From positions 744,001 through 808,000 of the forward strand of contig JADJXL010000020.1 of the NCBI GenBank assembly GCA_016715885.1: 64,000 bases of DNA, in the 5' to 3' direction. This document shows positions 52,610-60,960 of this stretch, in pieces. The DNA is from Polyangiaceae bacterium (GTDB taxonomy: Bacteria > Myxococcota_A > Polyangia > Polyangiales > Polyangiaceae). Position 1 is the stretch's first letter. Each line of letters starts with the position of its first letter. The notes beneath the pieces were generated by a model, which had not been told where the DNA came from, did not search any database, and saw nothing but the letters and a program-made list of their open reading frames with translations. A program made the position numbers and the translations under genes.

Positions 52610-53302
52610 TTAGGGTTTTGCAGGGGGGTCGCCGAGCAACCGGCGAATCTCCCGAAGACGGTCCTGGTCGGCGGGATCCTCGGGGACACGACCAAACTTA
52701 TCCATGAGCCGGAGATGATCGAACACGGTCATTCGGTCAGCGTCTTCAACGCGCGGATCTGCCCCGTGCGCGAGCAAGAGCTTCACCATCTCGACATCGA
52801 GCCCGTACGCGGCCAGCCCGAGCGCATTCATGCCAGCGGCCCCGCCTGCGTCGTGGATGGTCTTGTTCGCCCCGCAGAGGAGGAGGAGCCGGGCCATCTC
52901 CAGGTAGCCTTTGTCCGCGCAGATGCGAAGCGGCGATCTGCCTTCGTCGTCCTTGAGATTGGGCTCCGCCCCCGCCGCCAGGAGCAGCCGGGCTGCTTCA
53001 ATGTCGTTCCTCCGTACGGCATCCCAGAGCGGATCCTCGTCGTTGGACGTGCCCCAGCCCGTAGCTCTGGCGCCGTGACGAAGCAGCAGCACGACCAGAT
53101 CGATCGGACCGGCAGGCTCCGGGCCGTACGGGCCGATGGCTTCGAACGCTTGGAGCTCGTCGATCGCAGCTTCCAACGGCGGAATATCTCCGCCGCCATA
53201 GCGAGACTTGCCAGGCTCGTTTGGATCCGCGCCGGCGGCGAGGAGCTTCGCCAGACGATCGACGTCGCGCGTCTGGATGGCCTCGATAAGTGCGTCAGAC
53301 AT
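52610..53302 (-). CDS. ankyrin-repeat protein, candidate immunity protein
   Basis: A 230-residue soluble ankyrin-repeat protein: several units of the pattern D-x-x-x-LAKLLAAGADPN, ARLLLAAGAEPNL, and VKLLLAHGADPRVED. It starts eight bases after the stop of the Cys-rich lipoprotein gene at 53311. Ankyrin proteins are common immunity partners of polymorphic toxins, so this may neutralise the upstream protein; no sequence proof. The alternative is a general ankyrin adaptor. Confidence 0.75.
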   Translation of the reverse strand: MSDALIEAIQTRDVDRLAKLLAAGADPNEPGKSRYGGGDIPPLEAAIDELQAFEAIGPYGPEPAGPIDLVVLLLRHGARATGWGTSNDEDPLWDAVRRNDIEAARLLLAAGAEPNLKDDEGRSPLRICADKGYLEMARLLLLCGANKTIHDAGGAAGMNALGLAAYGLDVEMVKLLLAHGADPRVEDADRMTVFDHLRLMDKFGRVPEDPADQDRLREIRRLLGDPPAKP

Positions 53303-53310
53303 GGGTCACC

Positions 53311-54207
53311 TTACTTTCCTGCCATGGGATGATCTTTGGCGCAATTGATCAGCTTGAATGCTTCGCAGTTGTCGATCGCGTTCTGCTCTTGGTCAATCGC
53401 CGTCTTGTGTCCGGGGTTCGGGTTACCGCCAAAGCACTTGTTCTGAACCAGCCATCGCGCGGCCTTGCATGCCTGCCGTTGCTGGATGGCGAGCAGGATC
53501 AGCGAGCAGGGAATCTTCGCATACTCCTTCTTTTTCAGAGGGTTCTTGGGGCAGTCGGTGGCAAACCCCTCCGGGGGCTTGCAAATCTTGTCCTTCTCTG
53601 CTTCCAGACGATCCAGCTCCGCGTCCTCACACGTCTGCCCCGGCCACCTTCGCGGCACGGCAATCGGAATCGGGATCGGCGGGGCCGTCGTCGTCGTGGT
53701 GGGTTTGACCGTCGCTGCGTGCACCATGAGCTGTACGGTGATCACCGAAGCACCCATGACCATGGCCAACGAAAGCAAACAAGGTGGCGAAGCAAGACAA
53801 GCGGCAAGCGGGACTGCGGGATTGCCGAGCAAGTTGCGCGATTCCGGCGGTGCAAGCTCGCGATCGAAATTCTCCGACCGGTGGCGCAGAAGATCGTATT
53901 GGGTGAGCGAGCGGATCGAGGCTGCTATGCATTGCTCCAGCTCTTCATCGCCGACGGTGGAATCCATGAGCGCAATGGTGTCGACCTCGCCGTTGCTATC
54001 GAGCGTCACGTCATACTTGACGATATGGTCCGCATCTCTGACGTGATGCGTGTGCTCGAAAGCGCAGCCTCGGATCGGCGCTGCAACGTGCTCGGGTATC
54101 TCCGCAACAGGATGCTGAACGCCCCCGCATCCCTGAGGCACGAACGCAAGACCCAATCCCATGGCAAAGCCCAATGACAATGTGAGTCTATTGATAGTGG
54201 GAACCAT
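53311..54207 (-). CDS. Cys-rich lipoprotein, candidate polymorphic toxin
   Basis: A 298-residue exported protein from ATG 54207 (the frame is open 21 codons upstream, but this start gives a clean lipoprotein signal: VPQGC, Cys 27). The N-terminal half contains a TonB-C-like element (VKYDVTLDSNGEVDTIALMDSTV), then a hydrophobic segment and a short Thr/Pro hinge. The C-terminal ~110 residues hold a set of Cys (TCEDAEL, KICKP, TDCPK, IPCSL, QACKAAR, KCFGG, DNCEAF, NCAKD) with CFGGNPNPGHKTAID, which resembles to me (from memory) a Cys-rich toxin module seen in myxobacteria. It is followed directly by an ankyrin gene, the usual position of an immunity gene. Confidence 0.5.
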   Translation of the reverse strand: MVPTINRLTLSLGFAMGLGLAFVPQGCGGVQHPVAEIPEHVAAPIRGCAFEHTHHVRDADHIVKYDVTLDSNGEVDTIALMDSTVGDEELEQCIAASIRSLTQYDLLRHRSENFDRELAPPESRNLLGNPAVPLAACLASPPCLLSLAMVMGASVITVQLMVHAATVKPTTTTTAPPIPIPIAVPRRWPGQTCEDAELDRLEAEKDKICKPPEGFATDCPKNPLKKKEYAKIPCSLILLAIQQRQACKAARWLVQNKCFGGNPNPGHKTAIDQEQNAIDNCEAFKLINCAKDHPMAGK

Positions 54208-55002
54208 GGTGCGATGGCACCCGATACGTTCTCCGTGATCAAGGTGAAACCCCATGTGTTCCTCGTACAACCACCGGGCGTCTGCTTATGCGTAGTCATA
54301 TACGCAGATCAACCGCGAGTCCGACGACGCTCCAGACTTCCATTTGATCACCAAAGGTCCGCCTCGACCAACCTTCACGCGCAACCCGTAGCGCGGCGCC
54401 GCCCGCGTGCACAACCGCGTAGGCATAGCAAGGGAAAATCAACGCAGAGCCACCTCTCGTTTCGCGTGCAGACCCGACCGACCCGCTTCAGGCCACCGTT
54501 CGCTCCGCTCGACATCCGAAGATGCCACCTTGTGCCACCGATCGCTCGGATCGACATCCGCACGACGCCATCCGAGCGAACGTTCACTCGAATCGTCATC
54601 CGCGCGAACCACATCGAGCGAACGATCGCTCGAATCGACATCCGTCCGAAACCACGTCGAACGAACGCTCGAGCAAAAGAACATCCGCACGAGGCCATCC
54701 GAGCCATCGTTCGCTCAAATCGAATTCCGCGCGAACCACATCGAGCGAACGGTTGCTCGAAAGCACAACCCGACTGAGCCACATTGTGCCACCGTTCGAC
54801 CAAAGTGACATCCGCACGAGCCACATCGAACCACCGTTGGCTCTTCGCGCATTCCCACCATGCTCGTGCGCACCCAGCACAGTACACATTACAAATGTTG
54901 TACACTCACTTCGGTCCTTATTTCCTAGTCATTGCACCCCAATAAAACTTGCAACGCCACATCGGGCTTGAACAATGCGTGGAAATCATGTGACGTAGGG
55001 GA
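54208..55002. other. long intergenic region with 42-bp tandem repeat
   Basis: No gene is convincing here. Frames open on both strands are explained by the repeat at 54494-54845. An imperfect palindrome at 54882-54903 (GTACACATT / AATGTTGTAC) and an A+T-rich stretch lie 100 bases upstream of the Cys-rich lipoprotein gene and probably include its promoter. Confidence 0.6.
54494..54845. repeat. degenerate 42-bp tandem repeat, ~8 units
   Basis: Unit begins CACCG/CGAACG, then TTCGCTC, TCGACATCCG and ends CACATCGAG or similar. Unit starts seen at 54494, 54536, 54577, 54619, 54662, 54705, 54746, 54790 and 54832: spacing 41-44 bases. Substitutions are frequent, so it is old or under weak selection. 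It is noncoding as far as can be judged and sits between a toxin-like gene and a lipoprotein gene. Confidence 0.75.
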
Positions 55003-55863
55003 ATGAAACTACCTTCCCTGACGCATTTCTTCACGATATCCAGCTTCCTCACGTGCCTTGGGCTGCTTGCGACGGCGTGTGGTCCGACCGATCCGGATAC
55101 GCCGAAACCTCCGGAAGCCAAATACACGCTCGCAAACGTTTGCGAAAAAATCGCAGCTCCAACGTGCGCCATGCGCGAGAGTTGTTGCACGCAGGCCTCG
55201 GGATATGACGAAACCGGCTGCATGACCAACGCGACGGCCGAGTGCGAAAAGAACGTGGCCGATGTCGAAGCCGGTATCATGACGTTCGACGGTGAATTCG
55301 TCGATGCGTGCATTGAGGCGTCGCAACCCTTTTCGGACAAGTGTTTCTTGGAGATACCGGATCTGTTCAAACTGCCGACCGATCTCGAGCCGTGCACGCG
55401 CGTGTTCGCCGGTCAGCTAAAACAAGGAGATACGTGCGAACGAACGGAGCAATGCGCATCGTCTCTATCGGACCGTGAAATCGTGCAATGCGACGAGATG
55501 ACCAAAAAGTGCACGGCTACGCGGTTTTTGCCAATCGATTCAGCGTGCAAACTGGGCCAGAACGTCAAGGAATTCTGCGACCAGGGGCTCTATTGCGATT
55601 TCGAGATTCTGACGATGAAGGGCACGTGCAAAACGGCGACGCCTCCAGGCTCGCCGTGCACCCCCGGCGCGCTCAGCTTCGAATGCGGGCTCGGGTATAT
55701 CTGCGATAGCATGACGTCGACTTGCATAGAGGCGCGTGACGAAGGCGGGATGTGCTCCACGGCGCTCGATTGCAAGTCGGCGACGTGCACGGGCGGGATG
55801 TGCGTCAAGGCAAAGCCCATTTTCAATGAAACGCAATGCAAGGGCACCGCTGCGATGCCCTGA
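55003..55863 (+). CDS. Cys-rich Dickkopf-like lipoprotein
   Basis: A 286-residue surface lipoprotein (LLATAC, Cys 26) with about 24 Cys. An N-terminal helical half (VCEKIAAPTCAMRESCCTQ) resembles other myxobacterial proteins, and the C-terminal part is a series of short Cys-rich modules (GDTCERTEQCASS, DSACKLGQ, DQGLYCDF, GSPCTPGALSFECGLGYICD, GGMCSTALDCKSATCTGGMCV), the style of Dickkopf N-type modules. Structural or binding role outside the cell; no enzyme activity predicted. Convergent with tkt (9 bp gap). Confidence 0.75.
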   Translation: MKLPSLTHFFTISSFLTCLGLLATACGPTDPDTPKPPEAKYTLANVCEKIAAPTCAMRESCCTQASGYDETGCMTNATAECEKNVADVEAGIMTFDGEFVDACIEASQPFSDKCFLEIPDLFKLPTDLEPCTRVFAGQLKQGDTCERTEQCASSLSDREIVQCDEMTKKCTATRFLPIDSACKLGQNVKEFCDQGLYCDFEILTMKGTCKTATPPGSPCTPGALSFECGLGYICDSMTSTCIEARDEGGMCSTALDCKSATCTGGMCVKAKPIFNETQCKGTAAMP

Positions 55864-55872
55864 CAGTCTCGA

Positions 55873-57867
55873 CTAGCGCCGCATGCTGCGAACCTTTGCG
55901 GCGACCACTTCGGGAACGAAGCCAAAGGCCTTGGCCAAGTCCTTGTCCGGCGCCGATGCTCCAAAATCGTCACGCCCAATGACGAGCCCCCGATCGCCAA
56001 CGACCGAATACCAAGGCGCCGTCACACCCACCTCAATGGCAACGCGAGGTATACCCATTGGCAATACGTGCTCGCGATACGCCTGATCCTGCCGGCGGAA
56101 TTGCTCGAGGCACGGCATCGATACGACGCGCACGCGCTCGCCATCCTTTTCGAGGAGCTTCTTTGCATCGACCGCAAGGCCCACTTCGGAGCCCGTCGCA
56201 ATCAATATGACCGACGGAGCGCCGCCCTTCGCATCAGCCAAAATGTAACCACCTCGCAACATGACATCATTGTCGAATCCCTCGGCGCGAGCCAACTCCG
56301 GCACTTTTTGCCGCGATAGCGCCAATACCGTGGGACCATTTCGACGCGTCATCGCATGCGTCCACGCAGCCGCGCATTCGAGGCTATCCGCAGGACGAAC
56401 GACATCCACATTCGGAATCATTCGCAATGCCCAAAGATGCTCGATCGGTTGATGCGTCGGCCCGTCCTCGCCAAGGAAAACACTGTCGTGCGTGAATACG
56501 AATATCGAGCGCAAGTGCGACAATGCCGCCAAACGAATCGCTGGACGCATATAGTCGCTGAATACGAGGAACGTCGACCCGAATGGAATGTACGCTCCGG
56601 AAAGCGCCAATCCATTGACGAACGCACCCATTGCATGCTCGCGCACACCAAAATGGATGTTTCGCCCGTCGAATTTGCCCTTCACGACCGGCCCAGACCC
56701 TTCGATGTAGGTCTTCGTCGACGGGTTCAAGTCGGCCGAACCTCCAACGAGCGACGGTACGAGCGCCGCTGCGCGCTGCTCGATGACGCCCGCATGCACG
56801 CGCGTGGCCGCGTCCTTGCGAGGCGCTGCCGCGCAAAGCTCGGTGAACAGGTTCGCCGGAACTGCGCATTCGAGCAATTGGCGATACGCACGTGCCGCTT
56901 CTGCATCCTCGCGCTCGAACTTCGCCACGGCATTTTGCCACGCGGCGCGTGCGCGACGACCTTCCTCGGCACGCGCCGCAAAGAGCGCGCGCACGTCGTC
57001 CGGCACGTGAAACGTCGGCTCGATCGGCCAACCAATGGCACGCTTCGTCGCCTCGACCTCCTTCGCACCAAGCGGCTCACCGTGCGCTTTGGAGCTGTTG
57101 GCCTTGTTCGGCGAACCGTTGGCAATGATGGTACGTGCAACGATGATCGACGGACGCGACGACTCTGCAACAGCCCGATCGAGCGCGTTGCGAATGGCGT
57201 CGTGATCATGTCCGTCGATCGTCTGGACAAACCATCCGTACGCCTCGTACCGGCGCGGCACGTCTTCGCTCATGGCGAGGTCGGTCTTGCCGTCGATGGT
57301 GATGCGGTTGTCGTCGTAAAAGAAGACGAGGTTGTCGAGCCCGAGGTGCCCGGCGAGGCTGGATGCTTCGTGCGAAATGCCCTCCATGATGTCGCCGTCG
57401 GACGCGATGCCGAACACGCGCGCGGATGCGACGCCCGTGCGACCGCCTGCTCGAGCTGCGTTCATTTTGAGTGCTGCAGCGATGCCAACTGCCGTCGAGA
57501 TGCCTGCACCGAGAGGGCCCGTGGTGACTTCGACGCCTGGCGTGATGCCCACTTCGGGATGCCCTGGCGTGCGTGAACCGAGCTGTCGAAATTGCTTCAG
57601 CTCGTCGAGCGACAGAATGCCCGACAGATGCAAGAGGCTGTAGAGAAGCATCGACGCGTGGCCCGCCGACAGGACGAAACGATCGCGATCGGGCCATGCA
57701 GGATCGGCAGGATCGAAGCGCAAGTGGCGCATCCAGATCTCGAACGCGATCGACGCCAGACCCATCGGAGCTCCGGGATGCCCCGAGTTGGCTTTCTCGA
57801 CAGCATCCACTGCGAGCATCTGGATCGTCTGAACTGCCTTGTTCTCGAGCGCCTGATCGATCTGCAT
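55873..57867 (-). CDS. tkt: transketolase
   Basis: Transfers two-carbon units between sugar phosphates in the pentose phosphate pathway (TPP and Mg dependent). 664 residues from ATG 57867 (GGAGG six bases upstream). Seen: AVDAVEKANSGHPGAPMGLA (TPP pocket His), RDRFVLSAGHASMLLYSLLHL, GDGDIMEG-type SDGDIMEGISHEA for TPP (GDG plus N), and later FTHDSVFLGEDGPTHQPIEHL with the transketolase signature; HIFVKV-like end GRDDFGASAPDKDLAKAFGF. Normal length. The start was set by the ribosome binding site, and six upstream in-frame codons were excluded. Confidence 0.96.
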   Translation of the reverse strand: MQIDQALENKAVQTIQMLAVDAVEKANSGHPGAPMGLASIAFEIWMRHLRFDPADPAWPDRDRFVLSAGHASMLLYSLLHLSGILSLDELKQFRQLGSRTPGHPEVGITPGVEVTTGPLGAGISTAVGIAAALKMNAARAGGRTGVASARVFGIASDGDIMEGISHEASSLAGHLGLDNLVFFYDDNRITIDGKTDLAMSEDVPRRYEAYGWFVQTIDGHDHDAIRNALDRAVAESSRPSIIVARTIIANGSPNKANSSKAHGEPLGAKEVEATKRAIGWPIEPTFHVPDDVRALFAARAEEGRRARAAWQNAVAKFEREDAEAARAYRQLLECAVPANLFTELCAAAPRKDAATRVHAGVIEQRAAALVPSLVGGSADLNPSTKTYIEGSGPVVKGKFDGRNIHFGVREHAMGAFVNGLALSGAYIPFGSTFLVFSDYMRPAIRLAALSHLRSIFVFTHDSVFLGEDGPTHQPIEHLWALRMIPNVDVVRPADSLECAAAWTHAMTRRNGPTVLALSRQKVPELARAEGFDNDVMLRGGYILADAKGGAPSVILIATGSEVGLAVDAKKLLEKDGERVRVVSMPCLEQFRRQDQAYREHVLPMGIPRVAIEVGVTAPWYSVVGDRGLVIGRDDFGASAPDKDLAKAFGFVPEVVAAKVRSMRR

Positions 57868-57969
57868 GCATCCTCCACGAGACAACCGAACTCGGTTGCG
57901 AGGGAGTCTCTAGGCGAGATCGAGCCAGAAGAAAAGCAGGCGAGCAGGTTCGGGATTTACCGTGCCGTT

Positions 57970-58932
57970 CTAGGCCGAATGGGCCGACGCGGACGCAACT
58001 CGATCCGCTGCCGAGAGCGTCGGTGGCGTAATGAACCGAGCGCCGAGATCTTCGCTGGGCGGGGGAAGTTCCGTGTAGCCGCGAAATGGCGCGAGCATGT
58101 TGAACCTGCGGGCCATCCAGCCGGGGATCACGAGCGAGTACGTACGCGCCAAACGCCTGGGATCATCGAGCGTACGAAGCATGGCTTGATACGTGTCTAC
58201 GCCATACGCGGCCTTGAATGCAGCCGCCTGCTCCGGACGCGAAACCCAGTTCATTACGCCCGGCCGATCGGCTTCCGGATGAAACTGCACCGCTTCGATG
58301 CCTGCGGTGACATCCAGCCCCAAGATCGCTCGACCCTTCGAGATTCCATCACGACTTTCGCGCGCCAAGAGCATGCCACCGAGCGACTCGAGCTTCGCGG
58401 TGTCGAGGTCGACCGCCTCCCAATTGCGATGCTCGAATGCGAAGAGCCGATCGCCGAATGGACGCAGCAGTGGATGCGTTTGGCCTTCGGGCGTCGTGTA
58501 AATGGGCATCACGCCGAATTTGCGTTCGGCTCGAGGTTCGATCGCGGCAAGCCTGAAATGCCGGACGACCATCTCGAACGAGTAACAAATGGCGAAGCAC
58601 GCACTTTGTGTTTCACCGCCGCAAATGGCGGACTCTGCAACGGTATCGAGGAAGCGGGAATAGTCGGAGACCCAAGGTTGTCCATCGCCATCGAAAGGAG
58701 ACCCAGGTCCACCGGTCGAAATGTAGAGGTCGTAGCCTTCGGGAACGGGAACGTTGGTGTCGCGTGGAGAAACTTCGCCAAGTTCACAAACGATCCCGGG
58801 GTTTTCACGCCTTACGCGATCGAAAAAGCTGGCAACGATGCCACGCAAACAACGCATCGCTTGGTTGACATGGCCGTTGTTCATGTCGACCAGACAAACC
58901 CGCAAAGGCATCCAATGCGGTGTTGTGCTCAT
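57970..58932 (-). CDS. class I glutamine amidotransferase-like protein
   Basis: A 320-residue protein with a GATase1 fold: LYISTGGPGSPFD (oxyanion region), CFAICYSFEM with the likely nucleophile Cys, and AVQFHPEAD with the catalytic His/Glu. There is no synthase domain, so it may supply ammonia to a partner elsewhere, or act on gamma-glutamyl substrates. The last ~80 residues are an extra helical segment. It is the next gene upstream of tkt on the same strand (85 bp gap). Confidence 0.8.
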   Translation of the reverse strand: MSTTPHWMPLRVCLVDMNNGHVNQAMRCLRGIVASFFDRVRRENPGIVCELGEVSPRDTNVPVPEGYDLYISTGGPGSPFDGDGQPWVSDYSRFLDTVAESAICGGETQSACFAICYSFEMVVRHFRLAAIEPRAERKFGVMPIYTTPEGQTHPLLRPFGDRLFAFEHRNWEAVDLDTAKLESLGGMLLARESRDGISKGRAILGLDVTAGIEAVQFHPEADRPGVMNWVSRPEQAAAFKAAYGVDTYQAMLRTLDDPRRLARTYSLVIPGWMARRFNMLAPFRGYTELPPPSEDLGARFITPPTLSAADRVASASAHSA

Positions 58933-59076
58933 CGGGTCCCCCTTTCGGAGTGCGGGTTCACCGAGCTGGCGACTGATTCATAACGCATCGTAAGGGTTAC
59001 CTCTCCACCAACCCCCAACACTCGACGCACCTACCCTACCAGCCCGCGCGAACCTAGTGAAGATTCCAGAGCACGA

Positions 59077-60786
59077 CTATTTTGTGAGAAGCCGCTCTGC
59101 CACATCGCGCACCACGGAGTTGGTCGTTGCGGATAGCACAATCGATACCGAACGCGCGCGCGCAGGATCGAAACGCGCAAGCGTATCGAGCGCGACAGCC
59201 CGAATATCCGTACTTTCTGCGTCGCGACGCACGAAGTCCTCCGCCAGATCGAGCGCCCGCGTTCGCTCGGCACCCTCGGCAGCACGTGCATACGCGGCAA
59301 GCGCACGCGCTCGAAGGACGTCGTTGTGCGTTTCATCGAGCGCGAGGGCACGCATGACGCCAGGGGCAGATGCGCCTGCAACGCGGACGGCGAGCGCTTC
59401 GTAGTCGGCTTTTGCGTGCGCACACCACACACCGCCGAGGACACGTTCGACAGGCGTGGGGTTCTGCGGCATGGGTTTGTCGGAACGATCGATGAGCGAT
59501 GCGTAGTCAACCTCGTACGATGGCTTTTGCGGCGCAGCGCTCGACGGGGCATCGGGCATGCCGCCCGCGGAAAACACGCCACGATACAGCGCGCTGCCTT
59601 GGATCACGCGCACCTGCGCCGATGTCAAATCCGTGTGTCCAAACGCGATGGGGAACATCGTGTTCATCGCGTCGGGACAAGTTTCAGGCTTCGACTGAAT
59701 CGTCGCGGCAGCACATTCCAGCGTGTCGCTGATCGGATCCGTGTCTTCCGAAACGAGCTCGGTCGTGTGGAAGAGACCAGCGAGATGTCCGATCTCGTGG
59801 CGCAAGACCGCTGCGTCATATCCAGGGTTGCCAGACGGCTGATACGCAACGCCGCTCATCGTCGTGCCATGCACCGTGGCGCTGCCCGGGATGCCTCCTG
59901 CAACGCCGATCGCTTGGCCAAACTCGTTACCGAACTTGTTGATGACGAACATGTTCAAGGCAGGCGTCGCGCTCACCACGAACGACGATGCAAGAAGTGC
60001 TCGGTACTTCTCGTACGTATCGATGGTCGAGAATGCGGAATCGAGCGAAAGGAAGTTGACGTTGCCGAGCTTCAAGCCGCCGTAGTCTTTGAACAAATCG
60101 GCGAAGACCGTATCGAGATAGTTTTGGGTCGTAGCATTTGGCGCGATGAACACGTTCACGTCGACGACACCGCCGTGAAACACACCATCCTCGGTTTGGC
60201 GGATCCACACACGCACGTTCGGCGCTTCGAGAGGTCCATCGGAGCCGAGCAGAATGCGCCACAAGCCTGATTGCACCGGCCATGCCTGAGGCAGATCCGA
60301 TTGCACGGTCGCTCCACCTACCCAGCCTTGTTTCACGAACGCGTAGTTCGTCTTGCCGGCAACCGAATAGTCGAAGATGACCGGGTCACCCTTCGGCGGA
60401 CGAATGCGGGAGATGCCGATCACGTCATCGATGCCGGGTGCTTCGACGATCGCCGTGATCCCGAGCGCATGTTCAGGCACTTCGAAACCGTGAAATACAT
60501 TGAGCGTGGTGGGGCCGAGGTCGATTGCCGTGAGCGTCGGCGATGCTGGGACAGGCATGCCGCTGCCGGTACTGCCATTCATCGAACCGCCAGCACCAAC
60601 ACCAGCACCGGATCCTCCGGCACCACCCGAGCCGCTTGTCGAGGTCTGAACCGATGGACCGCAAGCGATGCACGCTGCGCTCGTCAGGGTGGCTAGTGCG
60701 AGCGCTGGTAGATCGTGCGCGCAAACGTTTTTCGTAAAGGGGCGAAGGCGAGAAAAGAATCCGAGGTGCACCTGTGCAGTGTGCAA
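59077..60786 (-). CDS. metzincin-type metalloprotease lipoprotein
   Basis: A ~569-residue exported protein. The metal site HEIGHLAGLFH (H330, H334, H340) fits the metzincin consensus HExxHxxGxxH, with a possible Met-turn at NTMFPI. An N-terminal strand-rich domain and, after ~465, a helical repeat-like segment (ADYEALAVRVAGASAPGVMRALALDETHNDVLRARALAAYARAA...) that looks like HEAT-type repeats. A lipobox CIACG occurs near residue 42 after a Gly/Ser-rich linker that follows. The start (TTG 60786) is uncertain; GTG 60771 or a later codon is possible. Substrate unknown; probably degrades proteins outside the cell. Confidence 0.8.
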   Translation of the reverse strand: MHTAQVHLGFFSRLRPFTKNVCAHDLPALALATLTSAACIACGPSVQTSTSGSGGAGGSGAGVGAGGSMNGSTGSGMPVPASPTLTAIDLGPTTLNVFHGFEVPEHALGITAIVEAPGIDDVIGISRIRPPKGDPVIFDYSVAGKTNYAFVKQGWVGGATVQSDLPQAWPVQSGLWRILLGSDGPLEAPNVRVWIRQTEDGVFHGGVVDVNVFIAPNATTQNYLDTVFADLFKDYGGLKLGNVNFLSLDSAFSTIDTYEKYRALLASSFVVSATPALNMFVINKFGNEFGQAIGVAGGIPGSATVHGTTMSGVAYQPSGNPGYDAAVLRHEIGHLAGLFHTTELVSEDTDPISDTLECAAATIQSKPETCPDAMNTMFPIAFGHTDLTSAQVRVIQGSALYRGVFSAGGMPDAPSSAAPQKPSYEVDYASLIDRSDKPMPQNPTPVERVLGGVWCAHAKADYEALAVRVAGASAPGVMRALALDETHNDVLRARALAAYARAAEGAERTRALDLAEDFVRRDAESTDIRAVALDTLARFDPARARSVSIVLSATTNSVVRDVAERLLTK

Positions 60787-60960
60787 AATTCGGCTCCATT
60801 GGGCTCGTTTTTTCCTCGGACGAGAAAAGTTTCACCGTCGTCGCCGCTTTGCGTTGCGAGCGGTATCCCGTGCGGTTTTTCGGGCTGACGACGAACCGCA
60901 CGTGACAACAAAGGCCAAAGACTTGGCCCAACGCGTCGACTTTTGCCAAGGGTCGTCTCG

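Noticed and set aside
54375..54905. 176-codon leftward frame over the 42-bp repeat, and overlapping rightward frames at 54214-54808
   Set aside because: Several frames on both strands are open at once because of the 42-bp period; none has a good start or recognisable product.
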